A stretch of DNA of 8,111 bases from Candidatus Brevefilum sp. (GTDB lineage: Bacteria; Chloroflexota; Anaerolineae; Anaerolineales; Anaerolineaceae), in contig SKPR01000069.1 of assembly GCA_007119455.1 (NCBI GenBank), forward strand, positions 1 through 8,111. Reading direction: 5' to 3'. Position 1 is the first letter of the stretch; every line of letters begins with the position of its first letter. Below, in pieces: positions 1 through 5,666 of the stretch. The position numbers were made by a program, and so were the translations under genes. Below the pieces are notes generated by a model. It did no database searches. It was given only the letters and a program-made list of their open reading frames with translations, and was not told the DNA's origin.

Positions 1-489
1 ATGCGGGAGCGCGCCACTGAGCCGATCCGGGCCATTCTGCCGGGGGCAACCATGCGCTATGAGCAGCTCTCAGCGCGCAGCGAGATTGAGTTTGCCCAGG
101 TGGAAGTGCTGATCGTCGGTAAGAAAGTTACCTTTGCCGAGCTCAAGGGTACCCTGGAGGATTTCGCCACCCGCTTATTCGGGAAGGATGCCCGCACGCG
201 TCTGCGTCCCTCACACTTCCCATTCACCGAGCCCAGCGCTGAAATGGATGTGGGTTGTTTTGTGTGCGGCGGCGACGGCTGCCCGGTGTGCAAGGAGACT
301 GGCTGGCTGGAGATCCTGGGTTGCGGCATGGTGCACCCGGTTGTGCTGGAATACGGCGGGTATGATCCGGCCATCTACTCTGGATTTGCAGCTGGCATGG
401 GTATCGACCGCAGCACCCTGATGCGCTACCGCATCGACGACATCCGCCATTTCAGAAATAATGATGTGAGGTTTTTACAGCAATTCTGA
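1..489 (+). CDS. pheS: Phenylalanyl-tRNA synthetase alpha subunit, C-terminal part (5' partial)
   Basis: This is the C-terminal 162 codons of the class II catalytic subunit that, with PheT, charges tRNA-Phe with phenylalanine in the cytoplasm. The family is usually about 340 residues, so the ATG at the window edge is an internal Met and the gene begins upstream. Visible landmarks are the motif 2 region ending in FAQVEV (residues 31-36 of the fragment), the family signature HFPFTEPSAEMDV (72-84), 'GWLEILGCGMVHP' (101-113), and the motif 3 region 'GMGIDRSTLMRYRIDDIR'. In motif 3 Asp replaces the more common Glu before the Arg. Four cysteines (86, 89, 94, 97) form a CxxCGGxGCxxC insertion that resembles a zinc knuckle; such insertions occur in PheS of several phyla. 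The protein ends with the usual 'DVRFLQQF'. The pheT gene lies downstream but is separated by an inserted small gene. The identification is secure; the zinc role is inferred. Confidence 0.96.
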   Translation: MRERATEPIRAILPGATMRYEQLSARSEIEFAQVEVLIVGKKVTFAELKGTLEDFATRLFGKDARTRLRPSHFPFTEPSAEMDVGCFVCGGDGCPVCKETGWLEILGCGMVHPVVLEYGGYDPAIYSGFAAGMGIDRSTLMRYRIDDIRHFRNNDVRFLQQF

Positions 490-490
490 G

Positions 491-540
491 GATGGTGAAT
501 GGGTATGAGGCGATTAGGTATTGGGTGATTAGTTATTAGG
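491..540 (+). repeat. Left inverted-repeat arm of the pheS-pheT insertion
   Basis: This arm starts right after the pheS stop codon (487-489). Its reverse complement matches the heptamer array at 1067-1111: 540-493 against 1067-1111 gives 39 identities in 45 aligned positions, with three single-base gaps. In RNA two of the six mismatches would be G-U pairs. The arm itself is built of degenerate GTATTAG-like units of 7-8 nt. A weaker, AT-rich continuation (541-575) holds further 'ATTAGGC'-type fragments that do not pair well. Confidence 0.8.
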
Positions 541-589
541 CGCTTAAAAATAAGACAATTAGGCAAAAGGTGTATGACGAGAGGCATAG

Positions 590-1015
590 ATGAATGAAAA
601 GAATACGGGATTGGAAAGTTTAGAAATTTGGTTGAATGCTGTTGATTACGCAGTTGACGTATGCAATAATGTAATACCTCTGTTCCCAACTGAGGAAAAA
701 TGGGCATTAGCTTCTCAATTGCGGAGATCAGTACAAAGCATCCCAACAAATATTGCAGAGGGTTATGGACGGTATAACTTTCAGGAGACAATCCAATTTT
801 GTTATATCGCTCGAGGATCTATGGCTGAAACCAAGACTCACCTGGTGATTGCAGAAAAACTGGGATACATTAATGAAGTGTTTGCCCGGGAATATTTATC
901 AGATCTTACTGAATTAGGAAAAATGTTGCACGGATACATCAAACACCTCCGTGAGCAAAAGTCTAAACACCAGATGAAAGAAGTGCCTGATCTGGATAAT
1001 GTCTATACCATCTGA
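590..1015 (+). CDS. Four-helix-bundle protein, 23S rRNA intervening-sequence (IVP/S23) family
   Basis: This encodes a 141-residue soluble protein, slightly longer than the usual ~115-130 of the family. The family hallmark 'RRSVQSIPTNIAEGYGR' is present at about residues 46-62, preceded by an amphipathic helix ('LEIWLNAVDYAVDVCNNV') and followed by 'FCYIARGSMAETKTHLVIAEKLGYI' and a last helix with 'YLSDLTELGKMLHGYIKHLRE'. That gives the expected four helices plus a charged 20-residue tail. Homologues are encoded in 23S rRNA intervening sequences, and the fold is shared with Avd of diversity-generating retroelements; members form basic oligomers thought to bind nucleic acid. The biochemical role is unknown. 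The ATG start at 590 has an AGAGG Shine-Dalgarno at 580-584, 5 nt away. The gene is visibly AT-richer than pheT (the 60 nt at 601-660 hold 23 G+C, against 37 at 1261-1320), which suggests a separate origin. It lies inside inverted-repeat arms. Confidence 0.9.
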   Translation: MNEKNTGLESLEIWLNAVDYAVDVCNNVIPLFPTEEKWALASQLRRSVQSIPTNIAEGYGRYNFQETIQFCYIARGSMAETKTHLVIAEKLGYINEVFAREYLSDLTELGKMLHGYIKHLREQKSKHQMKEVPDLDNVYTI

Positions 1016-1066
1016 AATTATGTTTTTCTTTCAATTAATAATCGACAAACCATCCAATGCCTGGCA

Positions 1067-1117
1067 CCTAATACCTAATACCAAATACCTAGTACCTGAT
1101 ACCCGTTACCAAATACC
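1067..1117 (+). repeat. Right arm: seven tandem CTAATAC-like heptamers
   Basis: Seven consecutive 7-nt units run in exact register from 1068 to 1116: CTAATAC, CTAATAC, CAAATAC, CTAGTAC, CTGATAC, CCGTTAC, CAAATAC, followed by C. Position 1 (C), position 6 (A) and position 7 (C) are invariant. The array is complementary to the left arm at 491-540. It ends about 10 nt before the pheT Shine-Dalgarno (1127-1131), so a paired stem would end close to the pheT initiation region. Confidence 0.85.
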
Positions 1118-1138
1118 ACGAAAGATGAAGGTTAAATG

Positions 1139-3673
1139 ATGAAATCCCCCCTGAGCTGGTTAAAAGATTATGTTGATATTGATGATCTGGGCCTGGAGGA
1201 GCTGGCGAAGATCATGACAATGGTTGGGCTGGAGGTGGAGGAGATCCGCCTGGTTGGCCTGCCGCTGCCCCCCGGTGAGAAACATGAGTTTAAATACACC
1301 GGCCTCTCCTGGCCGGGTGACAAATTCGTTGTCGCCCAGGTGGATGAGGTCATGCCGCACCCCAACGCAGACCGGTTGGTGCTCTGCCGCCTGAATGATG
1401 GCGATCAGGAAATCATTGTGCTGACCGGCGCGACCAATCTGTTTGAATACAAAGGCAAAGGTGCTTTGGAGCGTCCCCTCAAAGTGGCATATGCCCGTGA
1501 AGGCGCCCTCCTTTACGATGGACATGAAACCGGCCGGAAACTGATGACCCTTAAACGGATGAAGATCCGTGGTGTTGAATCTTTTTCGATGATTTGCTCA
1601 GAGAAGGAACTGGGGATTTCGGACGCGCATGAGGGCGTGATCATTCTCGATGACGATGCTCCCACCGGCATGTCCCTGGCGGACTATATGGGCGATGCGG
1701 TTTTTGATGTGGATACGCTGCCCAATATGGTGCGGGACGCCTCTGTCCTGGGGATGGCGCGTGAAATCGCTGCGGCAACGGGTAAACCGCTTCGTAAACC
1801 GGATGACACCCTTGAAGCAACCGGGGCACCCATTGACGACCGTGTGGGGATCAAAATTGAAGACCCTGAACTCAACCCGCGCTTTGTGCTGGGCCTGGTC
1901 GAAGGCATTACGGTCCAACCCAGCCCCTACTGGGTGCGTCGGCGGTTGAACCTGGCCGGGATGCGACCGATCAACTGCATTGTGGATGCCACCAATTACG
2001 TCATGCTCGAGTTAGGACAGCCCCTGCATGCCTTTGACTATGATGTTTTACTTGCGCGTGCCGGCGGTGAGTCACCCACAATCATCACCCGCACGGCTGA
2101 ACCGGGTGAATCCTTGACCACCCTGGATGATGTCACTCATCAGCTTGACCCGGAAATCGAATTGGTCACCGATACGGCCGGACCGCTGTCTCTAGCCGGC
2201 GTGATGGGTGGCGAAGAGAGTGAAGTCAACGGTCACACGCAAAATGTCCTGCTGGAGGGAGCGGCCTGGAACTTTATCAACATCCGCAAGACGGTCAGCA
2301 AACTAAAAATCAATTCAGAGGCAGCTTACCGATTTAGCCGTGGGGTACACCCAGCGCTGGCAGAGCAGGGGGTACGCCTGTGCCTCAAGCGGATGGCCGA
2401 GTGGGGTGGTGGCACAATTGCCCAGTGTCTGCTCGATCAATACCCGAACCCGCCGGAAGATCCGCAGATTGAGCTTTCAAGGACCTGGGTCAACAACAGC
2501 CTCGGCACAGACCTGGAAACGGATGAAATCGCAGAAATTTTGGGGCGGCTGGAATTTGACTGTCAGGTTGACGGCGACAGCATCCTGGTCAAAACACCCC
2601 CGCACCGGCTTGATATCCATGAGGGTATCATTGGGCGGGCTGATTTACTGGAAGAGATCAGCCGGATTTATGGTTACGATAATATCCCCTCAGTTCGCCT
2701 GAACCAACCATTGCCACCTCAGCAGGAAAATCAGGCATTGAACATGGAAGAGCACCTGCGCGATCTCCTTGTCAACCTGGGCTTGCAGGAACTGGTCGCT
2801 TACCGGATGACAGCACCGGAGCGGGAGGCGCGCCGCTTCCCACCGGATTATGACGCTCCTGACGTTAAATACCTGGAAATCCAGAACCCGATTACGGTTG
2901 AACGCCGTGTGATGCGCCGCAGTATCCTGGCCACCATGCTGGAAATCCTGGAATATAACAGCGGGTTGAGCCCACGTCTGGCACTCTTTGAGATTGGCCC
3001 TGTGTTCATCCCGGTGGAAGGGCAGCCATTGCCTGAAGAGAAACCGATGCTATCGTTTGGGTTGACCGGTCTGCGCGAGATGCCCTCCTGGGGTGCAAAT
3101 GAGCCGGAGATGATGGATTTCTATGATCTGAAAGGTCTGGTTGAAAATATGCTGGCAGGATTACATATTGAAAATGTACGCTTCCAATCGGGGGAGCATC
3201 CCAGCCTGCATCCCGGCAAAACGGCCGATATCCTGCTCGATGGAAACCCACTGGGTGTAATGGGTGAGTTGCACCCCCTGGTCAAAGCCAATTATGAATT
3301 GGGTGAACCGCCGGTTTATGTGGCTGAATTTGAGCTGGAACCTTTGCTGGAAGCCGCCCGGATCTTATTTGATGTGGAGCCTGTGCCGACTTATCCGCCA
3401 GTTTTGGAAGACCTGGCGATAGTGGTGGATGAAACCGTCACGGCGGTCGAGGTTGAAGATGTAATCCGGAAGGGCGGTGGCGACTACCTGGCCCGGGTGC
3501 AGTTATTTGATATCTACAGAGGAAAACAGATCGGTGAAGGAAAAAAGAGCCTGGCATTCAACCTTACTTACATCGCCCCCGACCGCACCCTGACGGATAA
3601 AGAGGTCTCAAAACTGCGGGCAAAGATCATCCGTCTTTTGGATGAAGAACTTGGTGCACAATTGAGGGGTTGA
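1139..3673 (+). CDS. pheT: Phenylalanyl-tRNA synthetase beta subunit
   Basis: This is the complete tRNA-binding and editing subunit of the (alpha-beta)2 synthetase, 844 residues, somewhat longer than the usual ~800. Domains in order: an N-terminal 'MKSPLSWLKDYVDI' segment; an EMAP-type tRNA-binding domain (about 50-185) with 'VDEVMPHPNADRLVLCRL', expanded by an extra loop; the B3/4 editing domain (about 245-420) with 'INCIVDATNYVMLELGQPLHAFD', which hydrolyses mischarged Tyr-tRNA-Phe; the B5 domain (about 443-520) with 'TPPHRLDIHEG' and 'DLLEEISRIYGYDNIP'; a catalytic-like core; and a C-terminal anticodon-binding FDX-ACB domain (about 748-843, 'YPPVLEDLAIVVDE' to 'LRAKIIRLLDEELGAQLRG'). In FDX-ACB the usual Arg-Asp pair reads Glu-Asp. 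Two ATGs are adjacent (1136, 1139). GAAGG at 1127-1131 is 7 nt from the second, which also gives the family's usual N-terminus, so 1139 is preferred. It presumably is co-transcribed with pheS, now through the inserted element. Confidence 0.97.
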   Translation: MKSPLSWLKDYVDIDDLGLEELAKIMTMVGLEVEEIRLVGLPLPPGEKHEFKYTGLSWPGDKFVVAQVDEVMPHPNADRLVLCRLNDGDQEIIVLTGATNLFEYKGKGALERPLKVAYAREGALLYDGHETGRKLMTLKRMKIRGVESFSMICSEKELGISDAHEGVIILDDDAPTGMSLADYMGDAVFDVDTLPNMVRDASVLGMAREIAAATGKPLRKPDDTLEATGAPIDDRVGIKIEDPELNPRFVLGLVEGITVQPSPYWVRRRLNLAGMRPINCIVDATNYVMLELGQPLHAFDYDVLLARAGGESPTIITRTAEPGESLTTLDDVTHQLDPEIELVTDTAGPLSLAGVMGGEESEVNGHTQNVLLEGAAWNFINIRKTVSKLKINSEAAYRFSRGVHPALAEQGVRLCLKRMAEWGGGTIAQCLLDQYPNPPEDPQIELSRTWVNNSLGTDLETDEIAEILGRLEFDCQVDGDSILVKTPPHRLDIHEGIIGRADLLEEISRIYGYDNIPSVRLNQPLPPQQENQALNMEEHLRDLLVNLGLQELVAYRMTAPEREARRFPPDYDAPDVKYLEIQNPITVERRVMRRSILATMLEILEYNSGLSPRLALFEIGPVFIPVEGQPLPEEKPMLSFGLTGLREMPSWGANEPEMMDFYDLKGLVENMLAGLHIENVRFQSGEHPSLHPGKTADILLDGNPLGVMGELHPLVKANYELGEPPVYVAEFELEPLLEAARILFDVEPVPTYPPVLEDLAIVVDETVTAVEVEDVIRKGGGDYLARVQLFDIYRGKQIGEGKKSLAFNLTYIAPDRTLTDKEVSKLRAKIIRLLDEELGAQLRG

Positions 3674-3697
3674 CAGATTCATATTTATCAAGCACAT

Positions 3698-3722
3698 GGG
3701 AGGGCATTATCCCCGCCCTCCC
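3698..3722 (+). terminator. GC-rich hairpin after pheT
   Basis: A perfect 8-bp stem, GGGAGGGC (3698-3705) with GCCCTCCC (3715-3722), closes a 9-nt loop 25 nt after the pheT stop. The position suits the end of the pheS-pheT transcript. No T-run follows (next bases CGATTAAA), so it is not a textbook intrinsic terminator and may instead pause polymerase or protect a 3' end. Confidence 0.5.
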
Positions 3723-3852
3723 CGATTAAACCGGATGGCGTTTTCACTAATCAAGAAGTCTTTCAACGTGATTCAGGATGGGTCTGGCAGGTCTGATACA
3801 CAACTCCTGGAATTCGTTTTCCATTCAAGCATCCAAGATGCCTTAAACAAAT

Positions 3853-3882
3853 TTTAGATTTCACGCTTCTTAATGCTATGAT
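3853..3882 (+). promoter_or_regulatory. Possible sigma-70-type promoter for the repeat-bearing secreted protein
   Basis: TATGAT at 3877-3882 (5 of 6 to TATAAT) is preceded, 18 nt upstream, by TTTAGA at 3853-3858 (4 of 6 to TTGACA). This would place the transcription start about 25 nt before the ATG at 3914. The surrounding 3841-3900 stretch is AT-rich, so chance matches are possible. Confidence 0.35.
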
Positions 3883-3913
3883 TAATTAACACGATCATGA
3901 AATGAGGTAAAAA

Positions 3914-4363
3914 ATGAAAACCAGTAAAACTTTTGTACGTATGTTGGTCATGCTCCTGATAGGTGTGCTGATCTTTGCAGCGCCTGCCAGTGTCTTGGCC
4001 CGGGATGCGGTACCCCAGGATCCAATTCCCCGGGATGTGGTTGCCCGTGGTGCTGTTACCCAGGGTGTGACTGCCCGGGAAGTCGTTGCTCGGGGGATCG
4101 TCACCCGGCGTGAGGTCGCCCAACAAGTTGACCCGCCTGTTGTGGAGCCGGATCCGAACATCTCTGATGAGGATATTCTGGTCTTTGAGCCCGTCTTCAC
4201 CTTCGTGTTCCCATTCACCCAGGGATTCCAGATTTCATTTAATACGGGGTTTTCCTTTGAAGTCCCGCGCCGGCTTCTGCTGTTGGAAGAAGAAAACTTC
4301 AATTTCTTCCTGGATTTCAACACCTATATCATCCCTGCCCAGGGTGAGGCTGCCAACGATTAA
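3914..4363 (+). CDS. Small secreted protein with degenerate five-residue repeats, function unknown
   Basis: This is a 149-residue protein that I do not recognise as a known family. Residues 1-29 form a clear Sec signal peptide: basic start 'MKTSKTFVR', a hydrophobic core 'MLVMLLIGVLIFAAPA', and a likely cleavage after 'SVLA' (29). No lipobox Cys is present. The mature protein opens with eight or nine five-residue units (29-73) of the pattern [A/P/T]-[R/Q]-[D/G/E]-x-[V/I/T]. This is followed by an acidic, Pro-rich linker ('VDPPVVEPDPNISDEDI', 72-88). A Phe-rich part (about 89-140: 'VFEPVFTFVFPFTQGFQISFNTGFSFEVP', 'NFNFFLDFNTYIIP') has alternating hydrophobic residues that look like beta strands. 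The ATG has a GAGGT Shine-Dalgarno at 3904-3908, 5 nt away. It stands alone between pheT and a convergent membrane-protein gene. Export is well supported; any function is unknown. Confidence 0.75.
   Translation: MKTSKTFVRMLVMLLIGVLIFAAPASVLARDAVPQDPIPRDVVARGAVTQGVTAREVVARGIVTRREVAQQVDPPVVEPDPNISDEDILVFEPVFTFVFPFTQGFQISFNTGFSFEVPRRLLLLEEENFNFFLDFNTYIIPAQGEAAND
3998..4132 (+). repeat. Degenerate 15-nt tandem repeats coding five-residue units
   Basis: Within the secreted-protein gene, codons 29-68 divide into eight 15-nt units starting at 3998, 4013, 4028, 4043, 4058, 4073, 4088 and 4103; a ninth diverged unit runs 4118-4132. They translate as ARDAV, PQDPI, PRDVV, ARGAV, TQGVT, AREVV, ARGIV, TRREV and AQQVD. 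The first codon is nearly always [G/A/C]C[C/T], and the second is Arg or Gln (CGN/CAR). The pattern is consistent with old duplication of one 15-nt unit followed by divergence. Confidence 0.7.
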
Positions 4364-4389
4364 AGGATGGGAACACTGAAAATTTAATT

Positions 4390-4475
4390 GGGGGGGGATG
4401 AAAGCCAGTCATGGCTGGGTAATGTCATGGTAGATTTTTCTACCAATATTTTAGTGGGATAAAACCACCTCCCCC
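4390..4475 (+). other. Potential three-way-junction RNA structure downstream of the secreted-protein gene
   Basis: A run of eight G residues (4390-4397) can pair with CCTCCCCC (4468-4475), with one G-U pair. Inside are two hairpins: AGCCA/TGGCT (4403-4407 with 4412-4416, 4-nt loop) and TGGTAGA/TCTACCA (4428-4434 with 4439-4445, TTTT loop, 7 bp perfect). The sequence after the closing stem is AT-rich (TGTTATTAATTT). It begins 27 nt after the preceding stop codon, so it could be a 3' UTR structure or a terminator-like element, or a small RNA. No known RNA family was recognised. Confidence 0.4.
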
Positions 4476-4534
4476 TGTTATTAATTTGCCAGTGGCTGTG
4501 TGATGGGTTCTCTAATACCAATTAAATCCTGTAA

Positions 4535-4550
4535 ACGTCGTTCAGGACGT
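4535..4550 (-). terminator. Weak hairpin beyond the CPBP-like gene
   Basis: ACGTC (4535-4539) pairs with GACGT (4546-4550) around a 6-nt loop. Read on the minus strand it lies about 40 nt after the stop of the membrane-protein gene and is followed by an AT-rich but not T-run sequence. The stem is short, so this is only a weak terminator candidate. Confidence 0.2.
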
Positions 4551-4590
4551 GTCATTGGCATCTAATATCTTTTCACCCTTGACCAATCAC

Positions 4591-5331
4591 TCAAACCATA
4601 AAAAAATCGACCAGCAACACGCCTAGATTGCTCAAACTAAACGCTAAAACCGGAAAAAGCAGGCTTCCAGTCGATAACCTTAGCCAACCATATGCTAATT
4701 TCCCGAGGAAAGGTGTAAAAAAGACCATAAAATTGAACTGCAATCCAGGATCATATTGAAGGCCAAATTTGATTCCGTGGCTGAATGCATTGATAACCAA
4801 GGCAATAACAATCACAGAGGTCCAATCGTCCTTCTGGTCAACCTTGCTGCCTCCCAAGGCGATGATCAATAAGGACAATAACAATCCAGAATGAAGAAAC
4901 TCTTGTGCCAACGGGGGCATCGTGAGTTCAAACAGCCATTGCTCTGTCATCAACTCGTCAAGCTGCCTGCCACCAGAAAGAGCTGTCAATCCAACTTTGA
5001 ACACAATAAGGCCAATCGTCATCAGCACGGCCGGGCGTATTGTATCGGGGCGTTGTTTAAACGTTAGTCCAATATCTTTTGCTTTTAAAGGGCTGAGCCA
5101 CAGAAAGATTAAGACCCAGGCGATCTGAAATATATGACCGAACCAATTGAAAATTAAACCTTCTATGTGAAAATTTAATAAAACCGGTAAAACATTGACG
5201 AGACGAGCGATAAGATAAACAGCCAAAAAAAGGAAAGCATAAATTGGGCGGCGATCTTTCTTCACCCATAATAATGCAATAGTAACCACCAAAAACAACG
5301 TGATTGTATCAAGAAGTCTTGGCAAGACCAT
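4591..5331 (-). CDS. CPBP (Abi/CAAX-type) membrane protein with altered active-site motifs
   Basis: This is a 246-residue multi-pass membrane protein with about seven or eight hydrophobic segments (for example 'ITLFLVVTIALLWV', 'IYAFLFLAVYLIARLVNVLPVLL', 'IFQIAWVLIFLWL', 'AVLMTIGLIVFKVGL'). The C-terminal half follows the CPBP intramembrane metalloprotease pattern. 'PPLAQEFLHSGLL' (about 139-151) lies where the family has EE-x3-R, 'VINAFSHG' (about 179-186) contains the second-motif His, and 'LAYGWLRLSTGSLLFPVLAFSLSNL' (about 212-236) matches the last motif region. Against the consensus the first Glu is Gln143, the Arg is Ser148, and the His of the final HxxxN is Phe; Glu144, His185 and Asn235 remain. 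Catalysis is therefore doubtful. The ATG at 5331 is chosen because GGAGG (5337-5341 on the plus strand as CCTCC) lies 5 nt upstream. The frame extends upstream to a TTG at 5364 without such a site. No partner gene is adjacent on this strand. Confidence 0.7.
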   Translation of the reverse strand: MVLPRLLDTITLFLVVTIALLWVKKDRRPIYAFLFLAVYLIARLVNVLPVLLNFHIEGLIFNWFGHIFQIAWVLIFLWLSPLKAKDIGLTFKQRPDTIRPAVLMTIGLIVFKVGLTALSGGRQLDELMTEQWLFELTMPPLAQEFLHSGLLLSLLIIALGGSKVDQKDDWTSVIVIALVINAFSHGIKFGLQYDPGLQFNFMVFFTPFLGKLAYGWLRLSTGSLLFPVLAFSLSNLGVLLVDFFMV

Positions 5332-5486
5332 CTTTACCTCCAAATTTATTCTGGAACCATACAAAATAATGACCTGAGTGACGAGCTAAGCGCTCGCTTC
5401 ATCTGGCCTAGGACACACAACTTCCCCTAATCGGGCCAAACCACCAGGAAAACCCACGCATGATCCAGCCTGTCCAATTAAAATAA

Positions 5487-5502
5487 ACTTACCTTAGTAA
5501 GT
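5487..5502. promoter_or_regulatory. 16-bp palindrome, possible operator
   Basis: ACTTAC-CTTA-GTAAGT is a perfect 6-bp inverted repeat around a 4-nt centre, inside an AT-rich patch (5476-5500) between two divergent genes. The size and symmetry suit a dimeric regulator such as TetR- or MarR-type proteins, but no regulator gene is in the window and the binding protein is unknown. Confidence 0.35.
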
Positions 5503-5640
5503 GTATGCGGTCAAGCCATCAACCTCAACCCATAAAACTGTCCAGAAAAATTGTTTCTCTACACCAAAAATCCAACACCCTATTCCACATCACATAAATC
5601 CTCAATCAACGAACAGCCAATCCCCCCATCCCATAATGGG

Positions 5641-5646
5641 TATAAT
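5641..5646 (+). promoter_or_regulatory. Perfect -10 box (TATAAT) before the EFR1-type gene
   Basis: TATAAT occurs 20 nt before the TTG start at 5667 and would give a very short leader that still contains the AGAGG Shine-Dalgarno (5656-5660). No good -35 hexamer is seen at 16-18 nt upstream, so activator dependence or chance remains possible. Confidence 0.4.
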
Positions 5647-5666
5647 AACCTCAACAGAGGTACAAA

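Larger units (their letters stand above)
491..1117 (+). mobile_element. Candidate IVS-like insertion: four-helix-bundle gene between complementary arms
   Basis: The unit consists of a left arm (491-540), one AT-rich ORF of the 23S rRNA intervening-sequence protein family (590-1015), and a heptameric right arm (1067-1117) complementary to the left arm. It fills almost the whole gap between the pheS stop and the pheT Shine-Dalgarno. Known intervening sequences in 23S rRNA genes of Leptospira, Coxiella and others have complementary ends that pair into a stem, and some encode this same protein family. Here the same layout sits inside a protein-coding operon. No transposase, reverse transcriptase or target-site duplication was recognised, so 'mobile' is an inference from the layout, the base composition and the position. 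Confidence 0.5.
5332..5666. other. Divergent intergenic region, no gene seen
   Basis: These 335 nt separate the minus-strand membrane-protein gene from the plus-strand ferredoxin operon and should hold both promoters. Visible elements are the Shine-Dalgarno of the minus gene (5337-5341), a short hairpin CGAGC/GCTCG (5382-5386 with 5392-5396) in its likely 5' UTR, a 16-bp palindrome (5487-5502), a perfect TATAAT (5641-5646), and AGAGG (5656-5660) serving the plus gene. Short open frames in 5501-5820 have no recognisable protein character. Confidence 0.6.

Noticed and set aside
491..1117. Diversity-generating retroelement, suggested by the Avd-like fold of the small protein
   Set aside because: No reverse transcriptase, template repeat or variable repeat is visible; the family match fits the rRNA intervening-sequence branch better.
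1067..1117. CRISPR-like array
   Set aside because: The repeats are 7 nt and contiguous, without spacers, and no cas gene is present.
1160..1918. Several minus-strand and out-of-frame open frames inside pheT
   Set aside because: They overlap a complete, well-conserved pheT frame and show no recognisable protein motifs; they are shadows of its codon bias.
3998..4132. Classical pentapeptide-repeat (A-D/N-L-x-x) domain
   Set aside because: The period is five, but the central Leu/Phe and preceding Asn/Asp pattern is absent in every register.
3854..4323. Two minus-strand open frames across the secreted-protein gene that also look repetitive (PGN- and RAT-type units)
   Set aside because: Their periodicity is the mirror of the 15-nt repeats on the plus strand; the plus frame has a signal peptide and a Shine-Dalgarno, these do not.
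5332..5364. TTG-initiated N-terminal extension of the CPBP-like protein
   Set aside because: The GGAGG site lies inside this extension, 5 nt before the ATG at 5331, which indicates that translation starts there.
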